Source: JBFMCC01 sp034435275 (GTDB taxonomy: Bacteria > Chloroflexota > Anaerolineae > Anaerolineales > Villigracilaceae). From it: a stretch of DNA of 64,000 nucleotides. The stretch spans positions 23,762 to 87,761 of the forward strand of contig DAOTXP010000084.1 in NCBI GenBank assembly GCA_034435275.1, written 5' to 3'. Below are positions 15,602 to 23,710 of the stretch, piece after piece. Made by a program: the position numbers and the translations under genes. Below the pieces are notes generated by a model, which saw only the letters and a list, made by a program, of their open reading frames with translations, was not told where the DNA came from and made no database searches. Position 1 is the first letter of the stretch. The number at the start of each line of letters is the position of its first letter.

Positions 15602-16651
15602 ATGGATATCGTTGATTTGCGTTCGGATACGGTCACAAAGCCCACACCCGAAATGCGCGCCGCTATGGCAAACGCCGAGGTGGGCGATGACGTGTACGGC
15701 GACGATCCGACCGTCAACAAACTTCAAGAGATGAGCGCCGAAACGCTCGGCAAGGAGGATGCGCTCTTCGTCGCCTCGGGCACGATGGGTAATCTGCTTG
15801 CGTTGCTGGTCCACTGCCAGCGCGGCGACGAGGTCATTGTAGGAAACCAGTCGCACATCTATTTGAACGAAGCGGGCGGGATGGCTGCACTGGGAGGGAT
15901 TCAACCCTGCCCGGTGCAGAATCGGCCCGATGGCACCCTTGCGCTGGATGACATTCTTGCTTCGATTCGGACGGAGGACGTGCATCATCCCATCACGCGT
16001 CTCGTGTGTATCGAAAACACCCAGAACATCTGCGGCGGCGTACCACTCAGCGTGGAATACACACGCCAGGTGGGCGAACTGGCTCATCGCAACGGCCTGT
16101 CCCTGCACATTGACGGGGCGCGCATCTTCAACGCGGCGGTGGCGCAGAACGTGTCGGTGAAGGAACTTGCCGCGCCGGCCGATTCGATCATGTTTTGCTT
16201 GAGCAAGGGGCTGTCTTCGCCTGTGGGCTCCGTGCTGACGGGGACTCGAAAATTCATCGCCCGCGCGCGTCACCTGCGAAAAATGCTGGGCGGCGGAATG
16301 CGGCAGGTGGGAATCCTCGCCGCGGCGGGGATCGTCTCGCTGGAGATGATGATCGAACGGCTGGACGACGATCACGCCCGGGCGAGGAAACTGGCCGATG
16401 GCCTGAGGCAGGTCAAGGGTTTGGTTGTAGACGCGGGCTCCCCGTTCACGAACATGGTGTACTTCAATCTATCCGAGGAGGTTGCATTGGATGCGGGGCA
16501 GATCGCGGTCAAAATGAAAGAGCGCGGCATCCTGGTGGATAACGAGTCCCCGCGGCGTTTTCGCCTGGTGACGCATTGCTGGGTTGACGACACGGGAGTG
16601 GAAAGGGCCGTGGCGGCGTTTGCGGATGTTATTGGGCCTGCCCGGGTGTAG
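15602..16651 (+). CDS. ltaE: Low-specificity L-threonine aldolase
   Basis: A 349-residue PLP enzyme that splits threonine/allo-threonine to glycine and acetaldehyde. It begins DLRSDTVTKPTPEMR, then GDDVYGDDPTVNKLQE, HIYLNEAGGMAALGG, HIDGARIFNAAVA, and MFCLSKGLSSPVGSVL, which carries the PLP lysine. The AAGGAGAGATC ribosome site precedes ATG 15602, ten bases after the rluD-like stop. Its 3' end overlaps the convergent GGDEF gene by 23 bases. Confidence 0.93.
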   Translation: MDIVDLRSDTVTKPTPEMRAAMANAEVGDDVYGDDPTVNKLQEMSAETLGKEDALFVASGTMGNLLALLVHCQRGDEVIVGNQSHIYLNEAGGMAALGGIQPCPVQNRPDGTLALDDILASIRTEDVHHPITRLVCIENTQNICGGVPLSVEYTRQVGELAHRNGLSLHIDGARIFNAAVAQNVSVKELAAPADSIMFCLSKGLSSPVGSVLTGTRKFIARARHLRKMLGGGMRQVGILAAAGIVSLEMMIERLDDDHARARKLADGLRQVKGLVVDAGSPFTNMVYFNLSEEVALDAGQIAVKMKERGILVDNESPRRFRLVTHCWVDDTGVERAVAAFADVIGPARV

Positions 16652-18218
16652 CGGGAGAGTGTTCATCCCAATAGGACGAATCAGGCTCGACCTGGTTGCG
16701 GCCGCGTTCTTTTGCAATGTAGAGGCGCTGGTCGGCCAGGTCGATTAGTTTAAAGATCTCATCTGCCTCCTGCGGAAAAACGGCGATGCCCTGACTGATG
16801 GTCGGGGCAGGCAGGGCTTTCTGGTTTTCGTGATTGATCTTGAACTCCGCGATGGTCTGGCGGATGCGGTCTGCCACTTGCCGGGCCTGGGTGCCTCTGG
16901 CATTCGGCAGGCAGATGATAAATTCTTCACCGCCCCAGCGCCCGACGATATCGGTGTTTTTGATATATCTGCGTATGGTGTTGCAAAGCGCTGTGAGGAT
17001 CTCATCACCGATGAGATGGCCGTAGGTGTCGTTGTACTGCTTGAAATAGTCAATATCCAGCATGATGAGGCTGAGGGAGGTGCCATTCAGGATTGACCGA
17101 TCTGCATTTTGCCTTAGCAGCTGCAGGAAATAACCGTGATTGTAAACCCCCGTTAAACTGTCGAGGCGGGACTGCTCCTCCACCTGAGCGTGGTGGTATG
17201 TGTTGTCAAGCGCCTGCGCGGCGTGCTGGGCAAGGTTGGCAAGCAATTCGAGGTCACTGCGATCGAAGGCGTTCGGCTGGTAGGACGCTAGGGCAATGAC
17301 GCCTTTTATGTGCTGGGTGGTCATCGGCACGCCAATCCAGGAGAGGCTGGTTTTGTTCTTGCCGATGATGATGATTTCGATGCCTTCCAGGTCCACTCCC
17401 TGGCGCAGGTCGGGCAGGAAGAGTTCTTTTTGATTCGTGATGATCCATCCGGCCAGTGTCCCCTGGATCTTCCTGCGTACATTGTTGAAGTATTCCCCGT
17501 CGTCATAGAATAGGCCGAGACTGATTTCGTCCTCCTCTTGAAAACCGACATAGTAGGAATCGGCTTCCAGAGCATCCTGGATGGCCGCGTTGAGGAGCGC
17601 CAGCACCTGCTCCCTGTTCAATGAGAGCGTAATCTGGCGGCTGAATTTATTGACGATTTCGAGACGGTTGATCTGCTCGCGCGGGATGGCCTGTAAGCGG
17701 TGCATTGTTTCGACGGTGATTCCCGCAAGGAAGGGTATGCTGATTTGTTCTAGCGCGTAGATGACGTTTCCATATTCCGGGAGGTGTCTTGCAATATTAA
17801 ACGCGGTGCTAATCCCAATAATTGTGAAGGCAGGTATCCTTCCGAAGGATATCACGGCGGCTATGGTTGAGAGGAGCAACAATAAATTGTAAAGAGTAGT
17901 CAATGTCTCGGGCGCGGTTGCCACTAAAATCCCGAGAGTGAGACCGGTGATGATTGTATGTTGCCATTTAACCCTTTGGCGGTACTTTTCGTCCGGGATC
18001 AATCTGAACGCTAAAACGTAAACATAGGCGATTCCGGTCAGGGAGTATATGACCAGGAATATTCCAAAACGATCTTCTCCAGAGAAAATCGCGGGATGGA
18101 AGGCGATGTAAAAAAGGATGAGCAGAATGAAAACAACCAGACCCGCATATGCGGTTGGTCGTACAAACCTGCGATATTCCTGGGACGTGAAGTCGCGAAC
18201 AGGTAATTTGCTTTTCAT
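16629..18218 (-). CDS. Membrane diguanylate cyclase with GAF domain
   Basis: A 529-residue protein. About six hydrophobic segments fill residues 20-185, a GAF domain about residues 200-345, then a GGDEF domain. The catalytic signature is intact: RWGGEEFIICLP, with upstream LDIDYFKQYNDTYGHLIGDEIL. It should make c-di-GMP from two GTP, under control of the GAF or membrane part. The product-inhibition RxxD motif is not evident just before GGEEF. Its ATG overlaps the stop of the preceding HD-GYP gene by four bases (18215-18218), so a cyclase and a putative phosphodiesterase are translationally coupled. Confidence 0.92.
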   Translation of the reverse strand: MKSKLPVRDFTSQEYRRFVRPTAYAGLVVFILLILFYIAFHPAIFSGEDRFGIFLVIYSLTGIAYVYVLAFRLIPDEKYRQRVKWQHTIITGLTLGILVATAPETLTTLYNLLLLLSTIAAVISFGRIPAFTIIGISTAFNIARHLPEYGNVIYALEQISIPFLAGITVETMHRLQAIPREQINRLEIVNKFSRQITLSLNREQVLALLNAAIQDALEADSYYVGFQEEDEISLGLFYDDGEYFNNVRRKIQGTLAGWIITNQKELFLPDLRQGVDLEGIEIIIIGKNKTSLSWIGVPMTTQHIKGVIALASYQPNAFDRSDLELLANLAQHAAQALDNTYHHAQVEEQSRLDSLTGVYNHGYFLQLLRQNADRSILNGTSLSLIMLDIDYFKQYNDTYGHLIGDEILTALCNTIRRYIKNTDIVGRWGGEEFIICLPNARGTQARQVADRIRQTIAEFKINHENQKALPAPTISQGIAVFPQEADEIFKLIDLADQRLYIAKERGRNQVEPDSSYWDEHSPATPGQAQ

Positions 18219-21200
18219 TTCGACACCGCCGCGTCCGGGATCAGCCCGTCTTCCACAACCCGGGAAAAGACGTCCACGATCTGTGGGTCGAAAAATGCCC
18301 CGCTTTGCTCTTTAATGTATTGAAGCGCCTCCTCTGTGGAGACTCTTTGGCGATAGGGGCGGTCGCTGGTGAGCGCATCGAAAGTATCGGCCACTGAAAA
18401 GATGCGCGCAAGCAGGGGGATTTCCTCGCCGCTCATGCCGAGCGGATAGCCGGTGCCATCCCAGCGCTCTTGATGATAACGGACGACAGTGAGGGTCTCC
18501 TGCAGGAATGGAATACCCTCCACGATGCGCGCGCCGATTTCGGGGTGCTGGCGCATGATCTTCCATTCCTCCTCAGTGAGCGGACCGGGTTTGTGGAGGA
18601 TTGTATCGCTGATGCCGATCTTTCCAATGTCGTGAAGCAGCGCGCCGCGTTCGAGCGACTTGAGGTGCGGTTCGCTCAATCCCATGGCTACGCCAAGTTG
18701 CCTCGAGACCCGGCTGACGCGCGTACTGTGACCTTCCGTCTCGCGATCGCGGGCATCCAGGGCGGACATCAGCGCGGCCAAGGTATGATCGTAGCTGAAT
18801 TCCAATTCCTCGTAAGCGGCTTCGATTTCCCTGGCCTGCTTTCGCGATTCGACCAAAAGGATGGATCGTTCCAGCGCGATGGCCGCCTGATTGGCAAGCG
18901 TCTGCAGGTTGGTGGCGTAACGCATGCCCTGGCCGTTCGGGATGTTCAGCCATAATGCGCCGTAATTTCGCCGCGGGGTCTGAAGGGGCAGGCAGACATG
19001 CGAGATGTTATTTTCCACCACAGTGAAAAAACTCCGCCCACTTGACACGGTCTGTTGGATCCGATCCATGGGATGCGGTCCGCCTGTATATGCCCCGCGC
19101 GCATCCATCTGCACCTCGGCCTCGATTTTTCCGTCGAGGGTGAACAGGATGATGCCGGTCGAATCTGCATTGGTCACCTTGTGGGCGGTTTCTGCTACAA
19201 AACGGGCTGCGTCGTTCAACTGCTCGGCTTGAATGACGTTATAGCTCAACTGATATAGTTGTGTCGTGATGTGGAGGGTCGAGCGGACTTCCTGCACCAG
19301 CCATGCGCTTTCGATGGCCGCGGCGGCCTGCGAAGCAAGCAGGTTCGCGAGCGATTCATCGTTCTCTGTGAAGAAAACTTCATTCTGCTTTCCAAACGCA
19401 AGGATGGCCCCGACGCTCAATCTGTGCATGCGAATCGGGATGGCGATCATGCTGCGCAGGCCGCCATGGTCCAGGTCGAGGCGGGACGAGCGGCCGTATT
19501 TGCGGATGTCGCGTACGCGAAAAGGCTGGAGCGCGGTTAACGCGGCCTGCGTCAGCGGTTCGTCTTCTGGACTGCGGCCGAGCGATTTAAGCAGTCGCGG
19601 CGCGTATCCGACGGAAGCGCTGCGGGAGTAGTTTCCCTCCTGATCAAGGAGTGTGACGTATGTAAAGCGTGCCCGTAATGTCTGACGGGCCACCGCCGCC
19701 ACTTCCTGGACCGCGGCCTGAGGCTCCAAAAGGGTTGTTAGTGAAATCCCGGCCCGGATCAAGTCCATCAGCCGCTGGTGATAATCCGCTTGTCCCCAAG
19801 CGTGGGTCAGTTCACTAGCCACAGCCTCGGCGGTCTGTACGTCTACGCTGGTGAACGCATCGGCGCAGTCGTCGCTGGCTTCCAGAATCCCTTTCAGGTA
19901 GCCGTGATCGATCAACGGCACGATGATTGAGGAGAGCGTGGTTTCATTCTCCAGCCGCAGGAAATCCGCTTCGAGACGAGTGTCGTTGATCACCTGTGTC
20001 TTCCGCAGACGGGCGGCGCGACCGAGTAAGCCAGCGTTGATTCCCTGCCGATAACCCGGCGGCAATCCGCTTACCTTTGTGCCTGCCGTGGCCAGGGCCA
20101 CCAGTTCGCGCCTCTCCGGTTCGTGGACGTACACGGCTACCATGGAACATTCCAGCGCGCGGTGCAGTGTGTTTACGGCTAATTGCGCCGCGACCGGTTC
20201 ATCTAGTTGTTTCTCCAGTTGCAGGCTGAGTTCGGTGAGCAGGGTCAATTGCGTAGTACGGTATTTTTCTGCGGTCAGTTGATTCGTGAGGGCGGCAATC
20301 TGCTGGGACTGCATTTCGAGTTGCGTCCGCAGGTATGTTTGGGAGGAAGTAAAAGGCCGGATGAGACGCGCCACGCGCTCGTCCCAGGAAGGATGCGATG
20401 TACCTGTCCCCGAATCCGCTGGCGCGGCGGCCGTCCCAAACTCGGTCATCAATCCGTTCACAGTCAATACAACCGACACGAGTCCGTAGCCAACGACCCC
20501 TATGGTACCCAGATAAAGCAGGAAGAGTATGTCGCTTGCCAGACGTATCGGATCGGTTGAGCCGGCGTATGTGTTGGCGCTGGCCTGGGCGAGAACAGTG
20601 AACAAACCCAGGAAGACCACCTGAGCCACGGATGCGACCGTCAGCAGGCGATGCCCGATGATATCCGTTTCGGGCAGGAACAGGCGCCTCCAGGGTATTT
20701 CGCTGGCAAAGATCAATATGAAAGCGAGGCACGTTGACGGAATCAGGCTTGGCAGGTTGGTATCGAACGCGGCGATCAGGCTCCACGCCAGCCAGGGCAA
20801 TGCGATCGTTTTTGCCAGCAGTTCGAGTCTTCGCTGGTGGGGCCTGGAAAAGGCCAATCCGCCGGCCGGGGCTGTGACCAGAAAGAGCCCCGCCAGGATC
20901 AGACGATATGGGGCGAATGTCTGATAGTGCGAGTTGAGAAAAATGTCCTTCCGCGCCAGCAGCAGCGCGCCGAAGGCGATGTTGGAAAACGCGACAAAGC
21001 CAATCAGCAGATCGCGCGGGGCTTCGCGCTTGAGCTGTAATCCAAGAACACGCGACAAGTGTGCCGCGCTCAACGCGGCCAGCAACACGCCCTCCACGAA
21101 GATTCCGGCTTTTATGTAAAGGAAGCCAAGGCTTGCCAGCGCCGCCATGGCGGAGCTTTGGATGAGGCTTTCCTGCCAGGGGCGGTGGAGGAGGAGAATC

Positions 21201-21379
21201 GATGACAGGCAATTCAACGCAATGATAAAAAACAAAAATCCCAGCGACAGGGTGATCGAGCCGGGCATCCCGTCAGTCAAAACAGCCTGTCTGGCTGGAA
21301 TCAATAGTACGCTTTGGGCGGTGAGGAAAAGAATGCCTGCTGTGAGAAGATTAAGATGGTTCGTGGCGCGGTATTGCAT
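18215..21379 (-). CDS. Membrane sensor with three GAF domains and a C-terminal HD-GYP phosphodiesterase
   Basis: A 1054-residue protein. Eight or nine hydrophobic segments span about residues 10-320, then a coiled stretch (QLEMQSQQIAALTNQLTAEK), three GAF-like domains (about 380-530, 545-690, 700-850) and an HD-GYP domain (about 860-1045). The HD-GYP signature is present: HSTRVSRVSRQL, LLHDIGKIGISD, ERWDGTGYP and ADTFDALTSDRPYR. It probably hydrolyses c-di-GMP. The third metal motif reads YHQERWDG in place of HHERWDG. Start ATG 21379 has only a weak ribosome site. It forms a coupled pair with the GGDEF gene downstream. Confidence 0.9.
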   Translation of the reverse strand: MQYRATNHLNLLTAGILFLTAQSVLLIPARQAVLTDGMPGSITLSLGFLFFIIALNCLSSILLLHRPWQESLIQSSAMAALASLGFLYIKAGIFVEGVLLAALSAAHLSRVLGLQLKREAPRDLLIGFVAFSNIAFGALLLARKDIFLNSHYQTFAPYRLILAGLFLVTAPAGGLAFSRPHQRRLELLAKTIALPWLAWSLIAAFDTNLPSLIPSTCLAFILIFASEIPWRRLFLPETDIIGHRLLTVASVAQVVFLGLFTVLAQASANTYAGSTDPIRLASDILFLLYLGTIGVVGYGLVSVVLTVNGLMTEFGTAAAPADSGTGTSHPSWDERVARLIRPFTSSQTYLRTQLEMQSQQIAALTNQLTAEKYRTTQLTLLTELSLQLEKQLDEPVAAQLAVNTLHRALECSMVAVYVHEPERRELVALATAGTKVSGLPPGYRQGINAGLLGRAARLRKTQVINDTRLEADFLRLENETTLSSIIVPLIDHGYLKGILEASDDCADAFTSVDVQTAEAVASELTHAWGQADYHQRLMDLIRAGISLTTLLEPQAAVQEVAAVARQTLRARFTYVTLLDQEGNYSRSASVGYAPRLLKSLGRSPEDEPLTQAALTALQPFRVRDIRKYGRSSRLDLDHGGLRSMIAIPIRMHRLSVGAILAFGKQNEVFFTENDESLANLLASQAAAAIESAWLVQEVRSTLHITTQLYQLSYNVIQAEQLNDAARFVAETAHKVTNADSTGIILFTLDGKIEAEVQMDARGAYTGGPHPMDRIQQTVSSGRSFFTVVENNISHVCLPLQTPRRNYGALWLNIPNGQGMRYATNLQTLANQAAIALERSILLVESRKQAREIEAAYEELEFSYDHTLAALMSALDARDRETEGHSTRVSRVSRQLGVAMGLSEPHLKSLERGALLHDIGKIGISDTILHKPGPLTEEEWKIMRQHPEIGARIVEGIPFLQETLTVVRYHQERWDGTGYPLGMSGEEIPLLARIFSVADTFDALTSDRPYRQRVSTEEALQYIKEQSGAFFDPQIVDVFSRVVEDGLIPDAAVSK

Positions 21380-21507
21380 AAGACTTAGCGTAAGGATTTC
21401 ATAGAGCGCACCGTTCGACGCGCATCGGAGTCAGCCGGTTAATATATGCAACACTGGAGAAGAATTTTGGAGCCTCTGCGAGTAATCTTTCGTTCTCGAA
21501 TCTCTGA

Positions 21508-21513
21508 TATAAT
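21508..21513 (+). promoter_or_regulatory. -10 element upstream of purine nucleoside phosphorylase
   Basis: TATAAT within GATATAATTTTC, about 65 bases before ATG 21578; -35 unclear. Confidence 0.45.
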
Positions 21514-21577
21514 TTTCACAGCCGGTGGGCTGGATGGCGGGGAAAAGCCTTGATTCGGTAAACCACACGAAGAGACA

Positions 21578-22417
21578 ATGATGTCCATACCAATTACCCT
21601 TGAGCAAATTGATGAAGTCGCTGGCGCCATCCGTGCCGTCAGCCAGACGAAGCCGCGCGTTGCAATGATTCTCGGTTCCGGCTTGAACGGGCTGGCCGAC
21701 GCTGTGCAGAATGCCCGAATTATACCCTTTGGCGACCTGCCTCACTGGCCGGTCTCTACCGTTCAGGGACATTCGGGGAGGCTGGTTATCGGGACTTTGG
21801 AAGACCAGCCGGTCTTTGTCATGCAGGGACGCGTCCACTTTTACGAGGGATACAACATGTCGCAGGTGACCCTGCCGATCCGCGTCATGCAACGACTCGG
21901 AATTGAGACCGTTATCGTGACCAACGCAGCCGGGGGGGTGAATCCCGATTTCGTCCCCGGCGACGTGATGTTGATCACCGACCATCTTAACCTGATGGGG
22001 ATGACCGGTTTGAATCCGCTTATCGGCCCCAACCTGGATGAATTCGGCACTCGCTTTCCCGACATGAGTCAGGCCTATGACCGCGCGCTGGCTGATTTGG
22101 CGCGTCGCATTGCCAGGGAACAGGGTGTTCTCCTGCGCGAAGGGGTGTATGCCGGCCTGAGCGGGCCATCCTTTGAGACTCCTGCTGATCTCCGCTTCCT
22201 GCGGGCTGTGGGTGTGGACGCGGTGGGCATGTCCACGGTACCGGAGGTGACCGTTGCGCGCCACGGCGGGACGCGTGTTCTAGGTCTTTCAGGCATCAGC
22301 AATAAGGCCAACCTGGATGGCTCGACGCTCACGACTCACGAAGAGGTAATCGAGGCCGGCAAGGTTATTACACCAAAGGTCGAGAAAATCATTCGTGGCG
22401 TTCTACGATTGACCTAA
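21578..22417 (+). CDS. punA: Purine nucleoside phosphorylase (trimeric, PNP family)
   Basis: A 279-residue enzyme that splits purine nucleosides with phosphate into base and ribose-1-phosphate. It shows ILGSGLNGLAD, VQGHSGRLVIG, GRVHFYEGY, TNAAGGVNPDF, SGPSFETPADLR and GISNKANLDG; the last holds the base-binding Asn typical of trimeric 6-oxopurine PNPs. Length matches the family. Two ATG codons are adjacent (21578 and 21581); the upstream GAAGAGAC is the ribosome site. Possibly co-transcribed with the 22428 membrane gene. Confidence 0.93.
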   Translation: MMSIPITLEQIDEVAGAIRAVSQTKPRVAMILGSGLNGLADAVQNARIIPFGDLPHWPVSTVQGHSGRLVIGTLEDQPVFVMQGRVHFYEGYNMSQVTLPIRVMQRLGIETVIVTNAAGGVNPDFVPGDVMLITDHLNLMGMTGLNPLIGPNLDEFGTRFPDMSQAYDRALADLARRIAREQGVLLREGVYAGLSGPSFETPADLRFLRAVGVDAVGMSTVPEVTVARHGGTRVLGLSGISNKANLDGSTLTTHEEVIEAGKVITPKVEKIIRGVLRLT

Positions 22418-22427
22418 CAGGATTCGG

Positions 22428-23105
22428 ATGGAAGTCTTTTTTCGATTCCTTGCGGATTATGAAATCCTGATCTATTTATTGCTGGCATTGGGCGGTCTGT
22501 TTTCATTCCGCCGGGTATGGCGTTCGTGGGGGGAGTGGAGAAACGCCTATTTTGGTTTGGAGCGCGAATTTGCCCTGCGGCGGCTTGGTCAGGCGGTGGG
22601 GGCCTCAACGCTGATCCTGGCGCTCGCCTGCGGAGTTTTTATTGTAGCGTCATTCATCGTCCCAGGCTTGCCCGCGTCGGCACTGTTGGGGACGCCTACG
22701 GTTGACCTCCTGGCCGGTCCACTGGGGACGCTTGCCCCGGATTCGGCTACGGCACTGGGCTCGTCCCAGGCGGCCGCGCCGGCCGCGGGTCAGGGTGGAT
22801 GCGTGCCCGGTCAGCTGGAGATCGCCTCTCCCAGGTCCGGTGATGAGGTCAGTGGTAACGTGGAAATTATCGGCACGGTCAATCTTGCCAACTTTGGTTT
22901 TTATAAATACGAGATTGCCCCGGCAGGGACCGAAAACTGGGCCACGGTGCTGGCGGATCACAAGACCGGGGTTGGGATTAAACTTGGGGATTGGTCCACC
23001 ACCGTGCTCACGCCGGGTGATTATCTGTTACGCCTAGTTGTGACCGACAATCAGGGACAGTTATTACCGCCCTGCATCATTTCTGTTCGCGTGAAAGGAC
23101 AATAG
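22428..23105 (+). CDS. Two-TM protein with extracytoplasmic domain, unknown
   Basis: A 225-residue protein. Hydrophobic segments lie at about residues 8-28 and 60-85, followed by an Ala/Gly/Ser/Pro-rich linker. The C-terminal domain of about 90 residues (ASPRSGDEVSGNVEIIGTVN, FYKYEIAPAG, PGDYLLRLVVTDNQG) reads like an Ig-like beta-sandwich facing outward. Similar domains occur in Chloroflexota surface proteins. It starts ten bases after the PNP stop and ends eight bases before the GNAT gene, so an operon is likely. Function unknown. Confidence 0.75.
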   Translation: MEVFFRFLADYEILIYLLLALGGLFSFRRVWRSWGEWRNAYFGLEREFALRRLGQAVGASTLILALACGVFIVASFIVPGLPASALLGTPTVDLLAGPLGTLAPDSATALGSSQAAAPAAGQGGCVPGQLEIASPRSGDEVSGNVEIIGTVNLANFGFYKYEIAPAGTENWATVLADHKTGVGIKLGDWSTTVLTPGDYLLRLVVTDNQGQLLPPCIISVRVKGQ

Positions 23106-23112
23106 TTTCATC

Positions 23113-23649
23113 GTGGCTGTTCATATCCGTCCCGCAATTTCATCCGATTTTCCGCGCTTGATGGGCATGGATCATTCCTGCGTGAGCGAGGTCGTCTGGC
23201 AACTGGATTTACGCAAGGAAGCCGGGCAGGTCACGGCCACCTTGCGCGAAACGCGCCTGCCGCGGCCCACGCGCGTCGAGTATCCGCGTAACCCATTTTC
23301 GCTGGCCGATGAATGGCAGAAAAAAGCCGCATTGCTCGTCGCGGCTGAAGGGAGCGATCCGTTTGGTTACCTGGGCGTGCATGAACAAAGCGCTTCCACG
23401 GTGGCCTGGGTCACGGACCTGGTCGTCGTCCCGGACCAGCGGCGGCGCGGCATCGGGTCGGCCTTGCTATTGGCCGTTGAGGATTGGGCGCGTCAACGCG
23501 GCAATCGCATGCTGATCTTCGAGATGCAGGCCAAGAATCAACCATCGGTTCGCCTGGCGCAGAAACTCGGATTCGAGTTCTGCGGGTATAATGACCACTA
23601 CTACGCCAGTCAGGACGTAGCTCTGTTCTTTGGGAGAACCTTGAAGTAG
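23113..23649 (+). CDS. GNAT-family N-acetyltransferase
   Basis: A 178-residue protein with the acetyl-CoA pyrophosphate loop VPDQRRRGIGSALL (Q/RxxGxG/A) and MQAKNQPSVRLAQKLGFEFCGYND as motif B. The N-terminal HIRPAISSDFPRLMGMD is typical of the fold. Start is GTG 23113 with AAAGGA upstream. The acetyl acceptor is unknown; proteins of this group modify peptides, aminoglycosides or small amines. It is eight bases from the upstream gene. Confidence 0.88.
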   Translation: MAVHIRPAISSDFPRLMGMDHSCVSEVVWQLDLRKEAGQVTATLRETRLPRPTRVEYPRNPFSLADEWQKKAALLVAAEGSDPFGYLGVHEQSASTVAWVTDLVVVPDQRRRGIGSALLLAVEDWARQRGNRMLIFEMQAKNQPSVRLAQKLGFEFCGYNDHYYASQDVALFFGRTLK

Positions 23650-23710
23650 CGTCACGCTCGTTGCATAAACCTGTCCGCTTGAATTCTTTGCAACGGGTTG
23701 GGGAAGGTCT

